Source: JAUZPB01 sp037140715 (lineage in GTDB: Bacteria > Bacteroidota > Ignavibacteria > Ignavibacteriales > SURF-24). From it: a DNA stretch of 23,405 nucleotides. Location of the stretch: positions 1 through 23,405 of the forward strand of contig JBAXDX010000043.1 of the NCBI GenBank assembly GCA_037140715.1, in the 5' to 3' direction. The first letter of the stretch is position 1. Each line of letters starts with the position of its first letter. Shown here piece by piece: positions 1-8,480 of the stretch. The notes below the pieces were generated by a model. The model was given only the letters and a program-made list of their open reading frames with translations. It was not told the origin of the DNA and ran no database searches. Made by a program: the position numbers and the translations under genes.

Positions 1-60
1 CATCAAAAGAATTATAGTTCAGCTTTGCGACTATCCGGAGGCTGATTCTGTTTTTCTATG

Positions 61-414
61 TCAATTATTCAAAAACGTCTTTTTCAGTTCCTCTACCGCT
101 TTGGCGAATTCAAGTGCTTTTGCGGGCGGAATTGTTTTCAAGGTTGACAACATATCGGGTGTGTTTTGTGGCGAAAGTTCATTTAGTCGCAGTTGTTTTT
201 CTTTACTGTCGGCAGGGGACCATTCCATAAGATCATTTGGTGTGCAGTCGAAAATGCGGCAGAATTTTTCTATATGTTTTATACCCGGGTTCTTTACCTT
301 TCCATTCACAAAATTATAAGCCGAACATCTGTTAAAACCTTTGGAAACTAAAAAATAAACAGGACTCTGGATACCATGCAAACGGAAATACTTCTGAAGA
401 TTAAGCTTTAGCAT
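61..414 (-). CDS. Small Cro/C1 (XRE)-type helix-turn-helix regulator
   Basis: A 117-residue protein whose first ~65 residues look like a lambda-repressor-type DNA-binding domain: a helical N-terminus (LQKYFRLHGI), a recognition-helix-like stretch (CSAYNFVNGK) and the typical last helix HIEKFCRIFDCTPNDLMEW. This ending is characteristic of short XRE regulators that resemble YozG. The C-terminal ~50 residues are charged and alanine/leucine-rich, with no recognised effector domain. It probably binds DNA as a dimer in the cytoplasm; its target is unknown. The gene stands alone, with about 190 bp of non-coding DNA and then a tandem repeat array upstream of its start. No toxin-like partner is visible on the right; the left side is cut by the window edge, so a toxin-antitoxin or phage context cannot be excluded. 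Confidence 0.8.
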   Translation of the reverse strand: MLKLNLQKYFRLHGIQSPVYFLVSKGFNRCSAYNFVNGKVKNPGIKHIEKFCRIFDCTPNDLMEWSPADSKEKQLRLNELSPQNTPDMLSTLKTIPPAKALEFAKAVEELKKTFLNN

Positions 415-606
415 AATGAACTCCGGTTAATTGATAATGTTAATTAAAACTAAAGATTTTTCATGGCAAAGTCAAATAACTATTTCTGATTATTGAGCCG
501 GAAGGATTTACAGGGAAGAAAGAATTAAGGAAATATTTGGGAAATGGATGAATTTCGAAGATGATGCCTCATATTTACCTGTAAACTCCTTATTCCTGCC
601 TGAAAT
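415..606. other. Intergenic, upstream of the XRE gene
   Basis: No coding sequence is supported here. The stretch is AT-rich and should contain the promoter of the minus-strand XRE gene. It runs directly into the 21-bp tandem repeat array. Confidence 0.5.
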
Positions 607-858
607 TTGTCATACCTTAATAGAATATTGTTATACCATAAGGGAAAATTATCATACTCTGAGGAAAGATTGTCATGCCATGTAAGAAAATTATCATATA
701 TGGATAGAAAATTATCATATTATGACAGAAGAATATCATATCATGATAGCAATTTATCATACCGCGTGAGCAGATTGTTATATCATGACAGAAAATTATC
801 ATATCGTAAGAGAAAATTATCATATCGTAATAAAAAATTATCATATCGGGAGAGATGA
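607..858. repeat. Tandem array of twelve 21-bp units
   Basis: The 252 bases divide exactly into twelve 21-base units. Most units start TTATCATA or TTGTCATA and end in AGAAAA or a close variant; the units are diverged, and those from 775 to 837 are the most alike. Because the unit is a multiple of three and contains no stop, both strands stay open: the plus strand would give a seven-residue repeat (KLSYRxR) and the minus strand another (YDMIIFS). That both strands stay open is a mathematical consequence of the repeat, so neither frame is called as a gene. The array lies between the XRE gene and the 3' end of the Ehr-like operon. Function unknown. Confidence 0.9.
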
Positions 859-968
859 ATATCATTTTATTATCAGCGATTATGGTTTTATGGAAGGGGA
901 ATATCTTAAATATCTTTAGTGTCGGGGTATCTGACGAATTTTCATCTTAATTATATTCAGCCCGCTTA

Positions 969-1709
969 TTATTTTCGGCCAAGCCAGTTCAGAAGTCCTG
1001 AAATAAAAGTCAGCGGATGAGGCGGGCAGCCGGGTACAAACAGATCGATATTTATTTTATCAAAGAAAGACCTGTCCAGCTCGTCCGAACTCTGAAAAAC
1101 TCCGCCGCTGACAGCACATGCACCGCAGGCAATTACTATTTTGGGAGCCGGCACGGCTTCGTAGGTATCAGACAGAGCCTCAGACATACTTTTTGATACT
1201 GGTCCGGTTATCACGATTCCATCGGCGTGGCGTGGTGAGGCGACAAACTCGATGCCGTAGCGTCCGAGGTCGAAATTTACATTACCGAGGGCGTTTAATT
1301 CAAGTTCACAGCCATTGCATCCGGCGGCTGACACCTGTCTTAGCTTTAAGGATCGTCCGAAATATTTCCTTATCCGTTCGTCTGCCAGTCCAGGCTGAAG
1401 ATTGTCGCTAAAAATAAGCTGTTCGCGCCTGGAGCAGGTAAGATGATATTCATTAGTAAACTGAATTGCTCCTTCAGGGCATACTTCGGTACAAACCGGG
1501 CAGAAAGTACATTTACCGAGGTCAATTCTTAAAGGAGTCAGCAGGATTGCTTCAGCCGGGCATGATGTCCGGCATTTATTGCACCCATTTTTACATTTAT
1601 CGGGACTAAGCTTAGGCAATCCGCGGAACAATTCGGGCAGGTGCGCCGTGTGAATATCCTTAATCACCGGTTCACCCTGCGCGTATCTTATTTTTAATCC
1701 TTTATACAT
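969..1709 (-). CDS. Ferredoxin-NuoB-like fusion: HycF plus HycG/HyfI-type small subunit
   Basis: This 246-residue protein would be the peripheral electron-transfer subunit of the membrane complex encoded upstream. Residues ~35-85 form a two-cluster ferredoxin: cluster 1 ligands C39, C43, C46, C50 (followed by P) and cluster 2 ligands C67, C70, C73, C77 (followed by P). Cluster 1 has a C-x3-C first spacing where C-x2-C is usual. Residues ~120-240 match the NuoB/HycG family, with the proximal-cluster ligands visible as GCNGCE (C131, C134), GACAVSGG (C198) and PGCPPHP (C228). In E. coli formate hydrogenlyase the equivalents are separate proteins (HycF and HycG). It is the last gene of the operon, separated from the large-subunit gene by 152 bp that hold a dispersed palindromic repeat. 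Cytoplasmic side of the membrane. Strong family call; the electron donor is unknown. Confidence 0.92.
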   Translation of the reverse strand: MYKGLKIRYAQGEPVIKDIHTAHLPELFRGLPKLSPDKCKNGCNKCRTSCPAEAILLTPLRIDLGKCTFCPVCTEVCPEGAIQFTNEYHLTCSRREQLIFSDNLQPGLADERIRKYFGRSLKLRQVSAAGCNGCELELNALGNVNFDLGRYGIEFVASPRHADGIVITGPVSKSMSEALSDTYEAVPAPKIVIACGACAVSGGVFQSSDELDRSFFDKINIDLFVPGCPPHPLTFISGLLNWLGRK

Positions 1710-1770
1710 AGTTTTTTTTGATTTCCCTTATAGTTCTGAGGCAGTTTTTTTATTTTAATATATGATTAAT

Positions 1771-1854
1771 TATGTCATGCAAAATTCATCTGGACTATGA
1801 TTTATATGATAGCGCAACCGGCATAAAATGAACCATAGTTAATTATTAATCATG
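1771..1854 (+). repeat. Dispersed palindromic repeat, copy 1 (inside the Ehr-like operon)
   Basis: An ~84-bp sequence that matches 21751-21842 in the opposite orientation. A 24-base block at 1794-1817 is identical to the reverse complement of 21795-21818, and the flanks are similar with one small indel. The inner part can fold: ACTATG at 1794-1799 pairs with CATAGT at 1834-1839. It fills most of the gap between the large- and small-subunit genes, so it would be transcribed within the operon mRNA. It has no ORF of its own. Confidence 0.85.
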
Positions 1855-1861
1855 CTTTCTT

Positions 1862-3346
1862 TTACAGGTCATGACCGCAATAGGACAAATCAAAGCTTTT
1901 GTTGCAAAGCGGGAAGTTGGATATTCCCTCATTACGTACAGAAAGAGCAAGCCCGTACCAGTTATTAAACGAAGGGTCCTTAATCTTATACGTATTTATA
2001 TTTCCCGACTGGTCAGTAAATACACTATGTACAATTTCGCCGCGCCAGCCTTCAGTAATTGATATTACGCCGGAAGCAGGTTCGGTTTTACACGGTTCAA
2101 CATATACCTTTCCTTCAGGCAACTGGTCGAACAGTTCAAGAATAAACCTGAGAGATTCCTCAATTTCCAAAGTTCTTATCCTGGTGCGGGCAAAGACATC
2201 GCCCGAAGAAAGTGAAACCGTCTGAATTACATGATAGCGGTAAGCTCCGTAAGGCTGATTTAACCGCGTATCGATACATACATCGGAAGCGCGCGCGGCA
2301 GGGCCGACCAGCCCGATATCCTTTGCCCATTTTTGATGTACCAATCCGGTATCTTCAAGGCGCGCCATGACCGATGTGGAATTAAACAGAAAGTCGTTGG
2401 TCTGCTGAATATCTTTCAGCACCTGTTCGAGGTTTTTGGTAATCTTAGTTATTGCTTCGCCGGTCAGGTCAAACCTTGTTCCGCCCGGTCTGAGTAAGCC
2501 TCGTCCAAACCTTGAGCCACAGAGTAACGCCGAGCTGTTAATAACAAGAGTTCTGAGGCGTCCATAAGATGCTGCTCCGATTGCAAAGCCGACATCGCTG
2601 GCAATGCCTGTAAGTCCGGCAAGGTGCATAGCAACACGTTCCAGTTCTTCGGCTATCGCTCTGATTTCATTTGCCCGCAATGATATTTTTGTTTTTGCGA
2701 GCGCTTCAAGCGCCTGCACATAAGCCATAGTATGACCGATGACTGTATCCCCCGCAATCGATTCAACAAGTGCGAGTTGTTTATAGTCATTCGCCTGAGT
2801 CAGCATTTTCTCTATTCCCCTGCGCTGATAACCCAGCGAGATCTCAAGGTGAAAGACCATTTCGCCGTTGCACTGGAAGCGGAAATGCCCCGGTTCAATA
2901 ACTCCGGCGTGTACTGGTCCGACTGCAACCTCGTGCACTTCCTTTCCGGTTACCTGGTAAAACTGATATGGCACATCATTAAGTATAACATCCTGCCGCC
3001 TTACGGGACGAAGCCACGGATGATTCTTTGGCACTATCTTAAAATTTTCAGCAAGTTCGCATTCAAAATAATTTGTCAGGGGGAAATCATTGGCGAAGCT
3101 TTCATATTCCTGCTGAATATCTTTATCAAACCTTGCCGACACCAGATGAATCTGGGAGGAGCTGTCGCTTGCAAAGGTGGCGAGTACTTTTATATATGGG
3201 GCTTCCGGGTCTATGGGGAACAGTCCCGTCATCCTTGCGCCCGTGCCAAGGATTTCCCTGCACTCCCGCTCGAACTCTGCTACTGTAAGCTCCGGAATCC
3301 CGGAGATTTTAAAAGCCTTTTGATTTTGTGTTATCAGATTATTCAT
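1862..3346 (-). CDS. HyfG/HycE-like large subunit without the NiFe site (Ehr-type)
   Basis: A 494-residue protein with a NuoC-like N-terminal domain (~1-120) and a NuoD/HycE-like domain (~130-494), the usual fused order of group 4 hydrogenase large subunits. Family landmarks are HEVAVGPVHAGVIEPGHF (138-155) and RRGIEKML (175-182). True hydrogenases carry RxCGxC near the start of the large domain and DPCxxC at the end. Here the first motif reads ESIAGDT (195-201), with Ala198 and Thr201 at the cysteine positions. The C-terminus reads SFDLSYCGHDL (484-494), with Ser488 and Gly491 where cysteines are expected. C481 and C490 are present but not in register. A NiFe centre is therefore very unlikely; this fits Ehr complexes, whose reaction is unsettled. 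It is the sixth gene of the operon, 41 bp after the HyfF-like gene. Confidence 0.93.
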   Translation of the reverse strand: MNNLITQNQKAFKISGIPELTVAEFERECREILGTGARMTGLFPIDPEAPYIKVLATFASDSSSQIHLVSARFDKDIQQEYESFANDFPLTNYFECELAENFKIVPKNHPWLRPVRRQDVILNDVPYQFYQVTGKEVHEVAVGPVHAGVIEPGHFRFQCNGEMVFHLEISLGYQRRGIEKMLTQANDYKQLALVESIAGDTVIGHTMAYVQALEALAKTKISLRANEIRAIAEELERVAMHLAGLTGIASDVGFAIGAASYGRLRTLVINSSALLCGSRFGRGLLRPGGTRFDLTGEAITKITKNLEQVLKDIQQTNDFLFNSTSVMARLEDTGLVHQKWAKDIGLVGPAARASDVCIDTRLNQPYGAYRYHVIQTVSLSSGDVFARTRIRTLEIEESLRFILELFDQLPEGKVYVEPCKTEPASGVISITEGWRGEIVHSVFTDQSGNINTYKIKDPSFNNWYGLALSVRNEGISNFPLCNKSFDLSYCGHDL

Positions 3347-3387
3347 TGGGTTTATGTTTATTAGTCAGTTTTACCTTTTATGTTTGA

Positions 3388-4845
3388 TCAGATGCCGTGG
3401 ACAAAGAGCCTCGTAACATCTGAAATTATCTTTGCCAGCGGTTCAGGGATAAATATGCCAAGCCCGGCCAGAATGCAGAGCAACACGATTGCGGATAAAT
3501 GAGAGAACTCAAAATGTTCATTGAAAGTCCGCGTACTTTTGTCTGTTGTCCGATAAAGCATTCTGAAAACATTCCTGCTCATTCCGATAAAAATAAACAG
3601 CAACAGTATAATGATAAATGTCATCAGAACAAACTGGTTATTCGCAATAAGTCCCTGAAGCAACATAAGCTCGGAGAAGAATAATCCAAACGGAGGCATT
3701 GCGATTACTGCAAGAAAAGAGATCAGGAATAAAATTCCGGTCCAACGCAAGTTATTCAGGAGTGAATAGATCCTTCCAATTTCTCTTGACTTATAATTGC
3801 GGTGGATATTTCCTGCCATAAAGAAGAATGCTGTTTTATTAAGCGAATTAAAGATCAGGTGAAGCAGAGCACCTGTAAGTGCAATGCCTCCGATACCGAA
3901 ACCAATCAGCACGATTCCCATATGTTCAACTGAAGAATAGGCTATCATTCTTTTGTAATTAGTAACCCGAAACATAAAGATGAGAGCAACTGCAAGTGAC
4001 ACAGTTCCACCGATAATAAGCAGTATCTGAGCAAACTGAAGCAGCGAAGTCCATGAAAGAATCTGTAGAATTCTGAGCACACCCATTAAAGCTGTGCCGC
4101 CGAGCGATGCTGAGATGAGCGCTGCGACAGGGCTTGGCGAGTTGCTTACTGCATCTACTTCACCGGGGTGTATTGGTGCTATCCCAATCTTGGCACTAAG
4201 CCCGACAAATATGAATATGAAGCCGGCTTTAAGCCAGATAAGATTAAGCTTAGAGGCTCCGCTGACCAGTACGGTAATATAAAGCGCATTATCCATGAAC
4301 TCTGTTCCATGCGCCGAGAGTGTTAAGAATAATATTCCGATAAAGGCAAAGGCAAGTCCCACAGAAACAAGAAACAAATACTTCCACATTGCTTCGAGGG
4401 ACTCCTTATCTCTGTAAAAATATATCAGGGGTGCCACGCACAATGTCGTGGATTCAAGCGCTACCCAGTAAAGCCCGAGATGGTTACTGATAAGAGCCAG
4501 CGTATTGGCAAACAGATAAAGGTTTGTCATGTTGTAGAATATCTGTCTCGATTTCTCAATCTTTTCAATGGGCGAATGTTTTATATACTTATAAGAATTG
4601 GCCGTAACCCAGAAGAAGACATTCGACAGAATCATCAGGAAGAGTTTTGTCAGAGAATCAAAATTAAACCACGCGTTCTGAGGCGGAGCGATAAATCCAG
4701 CAAACAGCAGATATGTAATTATAAGATGGGTGCCTGCTGTAAAGATTGATAATCGATATTTAACCTTCAGATTATTGAAAGTGAAAAACAGCGCACCGGA
4801 AGCAAGCGGTAGCCCGGACAGCAGGTACAGAATATTCATTGGCAT
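3388..4845 (-). CDS. hyfF: HyfF-like antiporter-type membrane subunit (NuoL/M/N family)
   Basis: A 485-residue polytopic membrane protein of the proton-translocating complex I antiporter-like family, with roughly 13-14 hydrophobic helices. The key buried charge pair is visible: Glu in YWVALESTTL, and Lys in the stretch LSAKIGIAPIH, which continues to a proline-rich NSPSPVAALIS segment characteristic of HyfF-type subunits. It would move protons or sodium ions across the cytoplasmic membrane as part of the complex. The start ATG is at 4843-4845, with a second ATG two codons later (MPMN); there is no strong Shine-Dalgarno sequence at either, as for most inner genes of this operon. It lies 19 bp after the HyfE-like gene and 41 bp before the large subunit. 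The family is clear; assignment to HyfF over NuoN or HyfD rests on the gene order and this segment. Confidence 0.88.
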   Translation of the reverse strand: MPMNILYLLSGLPLASGALFFTFNNLKVKYRLSIFTAGTHLIITYLLFAGFIAPPQNAWFNFDSLTKLFLMILSNVFFWVTANSYKYIKHSPIEKIEKSRQIFYNMTNLYLFANTLALISNHLGLYWVALESTTLCVAPLIYFYRDKESLEAMWKYLFLVSVGLAFAFIGILFLTLSAHGTEFMDNALYITVLVSGASKLNLIWLKAGFIFIFVGLSAKIGIAPIHPGEVDAVSNSPSPVAALISASLGGTALMGVLRILQILSWTSLLQFAQILLIIGGTVSLAVALIFMFRVTNYKRMIAYSSVEHMGIVLIGFGIGGIALTGALLHLIFNSLNKTAFFFMAGNIHRNYKSREIGRIYSLLNNLRWTGILFLISFLAVIAMPPFGLFFSELMLLQGLIANNQFVLMTFIIILLLFIFIGMSRNVFRMLYRTTDKSTRTFNEHFEFSHLSAIVLLCILAGLGIFIPEPLAKIISDVTRLFVHGI

Positions 4846-4864
4846 TTATAACAGCTATTATTGT

Positions 4865-5500
4865 TTAGTCTTTTAATTCATCAAGTCCGGTAATATCATC
4901 AACCGCAAAGGTGGAACTGATTTTATTAATGGCAATGCCCATAAGGAAAACTGCAACGAAAATATCGAGTAGCGAAATAAGTTCGATCAAAAAGGGCATT
5001 TCGGAGGCAATTGACACGCCGAGCAGAAATATTCCGTTCTCCATAACAAGAAATCCAATGACGTGCACTATCAGTTTTTTGCGGAATATGATTATATACA
5101 ATCCGATAATAATCGTTGAGAAAGCGGCGGCAAAGGGTATCGAATCTATCAGTGTGTATTTAGCCAGCATATTAGCCGAGACGAAAACTGTTATCATTGT
5201 AAATACACAGAGCAGGAGAAAGTTGAACTGCTGAAAGTCCGATTCAATACTCTTCCTGACCTCAAGCTCAAGCATTATTTTCCTTTTAATAAATATCGGG
5301 ATAAGCACCGCTTTAACCGCAAGTATCATAACAGGCAGTATAAAAGTATAAGCCGAGAATTTGTTGAAAAGTGGAAGTATCAGAATAACAAAAAGAAGAA
5401 TTCCCTGAGTTACAAATACATTCAGATATGCCATGATCCTTGTTGTAGTACCAAGGTATAGAAGCGTAAGGCAGAATAATATATTTAATACATTTTCCAT
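4865..5500 (-). CDS. hyfE: HyfE-like membrane subunit
   Basis: A 211-residue protein made almost entirely of hydrophobic helices (about six or seven), the size expected for HyfE. The family pairs a NuoK-like second half with an extra N-terminal helical part. NuoK-type acidic residues are visible in VMENGIFLLGVS and in the C-terminal helix with LLDIFVAVFLMG. In group 4 hydrogenases and Ehr complexes HyfE sits in the membrane arm between the NuoH-like and antiporter-like subunits and helps form the ion pathway. The gene is packed 8 bp after the HyfC-like gene and 19 bp before the HyfF-like gene, supporting one transcript. Sequence identity in this family is low, so the position in the operon contributes to the call. 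Confidence 0.85.
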   Translation of the reverse strand: MENVLNILFCLTLLYLGTTTRIMAYLNVFVTQGILLFVILILPLFNKFSAYTFILPVMILAVKAVLIPIFIKRKIMLELEVRKSIESDFQQFNFLLLCVFTMITVFVSANMLAKYTLIDSIPFAAAFSTIIIGLYIIIFRKKLIVHVIGFLVMENGIFLLGVSIASEMPFLIELISLLDIFVAVFLMGIAINKISSTFAVDDITGLDELKD

Positions 5501-5508
5501 TTATCGTA

Positions 5509-6423
5509 TCATTTATTGAAGAAAGAATAGACCAGAATATTAAGTATTCCGATAGAAGCCGCAAAGAGAAGATACTGCGGAATACTCTTAAGCTTAAAGC
5601 GCCCCATCATTGTTTCAATCCATACAAGGTTTACTATCAGGATAAAAATTATCATGATATAAATAGAAAACCCAAGGTAGTGATTCTGCACGTTAAACGG
5701 ATTAAAGAAATTGGAAGTGAACGTTGCGTAAATTAATATCTTCAGGTATGAGGTATATTGATATAAAAAAAGGTCGAGTCCCGAATTGTCGAGTATCATC
5801 ACTTCATGAATCATCGTAAGCTCAAGGTGCGTATTAGGATCATCGACTGGCATACGTGAGGTTTCGGTTATCATCAGGAAGAATACGGATATAGAAGCCA
5901 CGGAGATAAAGACAAGGAATGCAGGGTTATTGAGCGAAATGGAATGGAATATTTCATACATTGATGTACAGCCGAAAATAAAAGCCAGGCTTCCAAGCGT
6001 AAAGAAATAGATTGGCTCGGCAAAGACGGCGAATGTAGCTTCGCGTGCCGCGCCCATGCCTTCGAAAGAACTTCCTATATCCATAGCTCCAAGAATCTGG
6101 AAAAACCTCGCGAGTCCGAACAGGTAAGCAAATAAAATTATATCGCCGTCAAAACTGATAAGCGGTTTATAGAAGCCGATAGGCAGAATCATGCCGGCAA
6201 AGAGCAGACTGACAAACCCGATTACTGGCGCGATGCGACTTATTATGGATGCCGAAGTAGCGTAAATAGTCTCTTTTCTTAAGAGTCTTCTAAGGTCGTA
6301 ATATGGCTGAAAGAGAGACGGACCTGTTCTTCCGGTAAGCCTCGACTTTAATTTGTTTACAACGCCAATAAACAATGGTGCCGAAGCTAAAAAGAAGATG
6401 TAAATTAGTATGCTTGTTAACAT
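5509..6423 (-). CDS. hyfC: HyfC/HycD-like membrane subunit (NuoH family)
   Basis: A 304-residue, about eight-helix membrane protein of the NuoH/HycD/HyfC family, close to the usual 300-320 residues. Family landmarks are GRTGPSLFQPYYDLRRLLRK near the first loop, the loop around SSFEGMGAAREATFAVFAEP, and the acidic loop SRMPVDDPNTHLELTMIHEV. In complex I this subunit is the docking point of the peripheral arm and lines the quinone cavity; in energy-converting hydrogenases it links the catalytic arm to the ion-moving subunits. All of the conserved charged loop residues I can check are intact, so the membrane coupling element looks functional even though the catalytic large subunit has lost its metal site. 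It lies 15 bp after the HyfB-like gene. Confidence 0.92.
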   Translation of the reverse strand: MLTSILIYIFFLASAPLFIGVVNKLKSRLTGRTGPSLFQPYYDLRRLLRKETIYATSASIISRIAPVIGFVSLLFAGMILPIGFYKPLISFDGDIILFAYLFGLARFFQILGAMDIGSSFEGMGAAREATFAVFAEPIYFFTLGSLAFIFGCTSMYEIFHSISLNNPAFLVFISVASISVFFLMITETSRMPVDDPNTHLELTMIHEVMILDNSGLDLFLYQYTSYLKILIYATFTSNFFNPFNVQNHYLGFSIYIMIIFILIVNLVWIETMMGRFKLKSIPQYLLFAASIGILNILVYSFFNK

Positions 6424-6438
6424 TTCGATATTCAGTTT

Positions 6439-8436
6439 TTAATATTTCCAGATAAACGCCAGCGCGAGATATAATACTATTGTGCCCAGGATAAAGGCAA
6501 TATAAATCCTGACGTCATTCCTGCTTAAGAAATTTACCCCGTTTATAAAAGAAATTATCCGCTCATAAACAGGTCTAACAATTTTATCTTCGGCATAATC
6601 GCCCGTGCTGGAGCTGAAGCCTGCCTTCGCAGGGAATATATGTTCTATTACCGTTGCCTCTTTTTTAATCAGGAGAATATGCGCTGGTATGGCATTCAGC
6701 TCATCGGCGTATGAAGAAGCTGTGTATTGCATCCTCGGTGTAAGATGCTGATAACCGCAACCCCATGCTTTAGATATTCGCGTCTTTCCGTGGCAAATGA
6801 ATTTCTTAAGCATATATATGACCGGTGCAAATAAGAATAACGAGATAAAGATTTTGGTCAGTGGCATAAGGTCGGGAAAGATTCTGGCAATCATCGAATA
6901 ATCCCGTCCGTAAGAAGCTACGAGGGGCATTCCCTGAAGTATGTTAATAATAAAACTGATTACAGTCTGGGGGAATATGCCAATTATAACGCACATCAGG
7001 GCAGGTATTCCGATAGATATATATTCTGCTTTGGATATATTAAACAGTTTTTTCTGCTCTTCGCGCGGAGTTCCGAGAAACATTATAGAATTAACCTTGG
7101 TAAAGGCAGCAACCGCAAGTCCGCCTGCTAAAGCAAGCCCGACTGTCATCAGCAACATAAAGAAAGGATAATAATTACCGAAGTTACCGGCAGTCTTAAA
7201 GAAACTATTATAAATAATAAATTCCGAAACAAATCCGTTTAACGGCGGGATGCCTGAGATTGCTACAGAGCCGACAAGGAAAAGGAGCGCAAGCCATTTC
7301 GCTGAATGAATTATGCCCCCCATCCTCTCAATATCGCGCGTGTGCGTGTGCTGATAAATAATGCCTGCACCAATAAATAGCTGAGTCTTAAATATCGCAT
7401 GGTTAAATGTATGGAAGAGCGCTCCGCCAAAGCCAAGAATAATTACAGACTGATTCGCGGAGGCAAGTCCTAAGAGTCCTACACCAAGGCCTATACCAAT
7501 AATGCCTATGTTTTCAATTGATGAATACGCCAGCAGGGTTTTTATGTCCCTTTGAGCAAGAGCATACCAGACACCGAATATCGTACTAAACATACTTATT
7601 ACAAGTACTGCCCAGCCAAGAAAAGGGTCGGTCGGATTAAGAAACTCAAAGACACGGAAAATGCCGTAGATACCAAGCTTTATAATTACCCCGGAAAGAT
7701 ATGCGCTAAGATATGTCGGAGCAATCGGGTGTGCCCGCGGCAACCAGAAATGAAACGGCATAAACCCTGCCTTTATAGCAAAGCCGATAAAACCGAGCAC
7801 GAAGAGAGTATAATATAATGCCGAGCCATCGCTTATTATATGGTAATCAGAAAAGTTATAGGAACCTGTAACTGAATGAAGAATCAGGAAGAATGCAAAC
7901 AGAAAGAAAGTAGCTGCATGTGTGGCGATAAAATAAATAAAGCTTCCTTTCTGTACTTCAGGTTTCTCATGTTCAAAAATCATATTGAGGTATGATAACA
8001 GAGCCATCAGTTCCCAGAAGATGAGGAACAGTACCGCATGATTTGCCACTACCAGCAACTGCAACGAAGCTATCAGCAAAATGAATGAAGATACCGAGAG
8101 CTTAATACTTTTACCGGTGGCAATGTATGGCTTTTGATAAGCATAGCTGTAGATGAGTACCGGAATACTTAGCAATTGAATTAAAATCATAAAAAACAGC
8201 GACAGGGAATCGAACCGGAAATTAAACATTCCCCAGTAAGCGTGGCTGTAAATATCAACGAGAGCAGGAGGCTTGAAAAGCAACATGGCTGAAGTGGCAG
8301 AAAAACTAATAATAATTCCCGCCATAGCGCCAAAGTGGCTGACCGCAGAGCAGGTCTTTTGATTTTTTATAAACAATGGAATTATGGCGAATGCCATCTG
8401 GATAATAATTCCAATGAAGAAAATATTAACAATCAT
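6439..8436 (-). CDS. hyfB: HyfB/HycC-like antiporter-type membrane subunit (NuoL/M family)
   Basis: A 665-residue protein with ~16 hydrophobic helices, close to the length of E. coli HyfB. The functional residues of antiporter-like subunits are present: Glu in FWELMALLSY, Lys in FAIKAGFMPFHFWLPRAHP and another Lys in SGVIIKLGIYGIF. The motif HFWLPRAHPIAPTYLSA is diagnostic of the HycC/HyfB/NuoL group. Near the C-terminus a soluble stretch contains WGCGYQHLTPRMQYTASSYA, a segment also seen in HyfB-type subunits, followed by a final helix. It would carry ions across the inner membrane. It is the first structural gene after the regulator (44 bp gap). Confidence 0.94.
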   Translation of the reverse strand: MIVNIFFIGIIIQMAFAIIPLFIKNQKTCSAVSHFGAMAGIIISFSATSAMLLFKPPALVDIYSHAYWGMFNFRFDSLSLFFMILIQLLSIPVLIYSYAYQKPYIATGKSIKLSVSSFILLIASLQLLVVANHAVLFLIFWELMALLSYLNMIFEHEKPEVQKGSFIYFIATHAATFFLFAFFLILHSVTGSYNFSDYHIISDGSALYYTLFVLGFIGFAIKAGFMPFHFWLPRAHPIAPTYLSAYLSGVIIKLGIYGIFRVFEFLNPTDPFLGWAVLVISMFSTIFGVWYALAQRDIKTLLAYSSIENIGIIGIGLGVGLLGLASANQSVIILGFGGALFHTFNHAIFKTQLFIGAGIIYQHTHTRDIERMGGIIHSAKWLALLFLVGSVAISGIPPLNGFVSEFIIYNSFFKTAGNFGNYYPFFMLLMTVGLALAGGLAVAAFTKVNSIMFLGTPREEQKKLFNISKAEYISIGIPALMCVIIGIFPQTVISFIINILQGMPLVASYGRDYSMIARIFPDLMPLTKIFISLFLFAPVIYMLKKFICHGKTRISKAWGCGYQHLTPRMQYTASSYADELNAIPAHILLIKKEATVIEHIFPAKAGFSSSTGDYAEDKIVRPVYERIISFINGVNFLSRNDVRIYIAFILGTIVLYLALAFIWKY

Positions 8437-8480
8437 TTAATATCCACAGATATAAAGAAAAACTTGTTCATTGTGCCAAT

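Noticed and set aside
607..858. CRISPR-like array.
   Set aside because: The repeats are directly adjacent with no unique spacers, and no cas genes are present.
607..865. Two overlapping ORFs on opposite strands (83 and 82 codons) coding for heptad repeats.
   Set aside because: Both are a by-product of a stop-free 21-bp tandem repeat; the starts are TTG or internal and no ribosome site stands out.
969..8436. Genuine [NiFe] hydrogenase-4 or formate hydrogenlyase, or respiratory complex I.
   Set aside because: All four nickel-ligand cysteine positions are replaced, there is no formate dehydrogenase gene in the window, and the HyfE-type subunit and fused ferredoxin-NuoB gene do not match a complex I operon.
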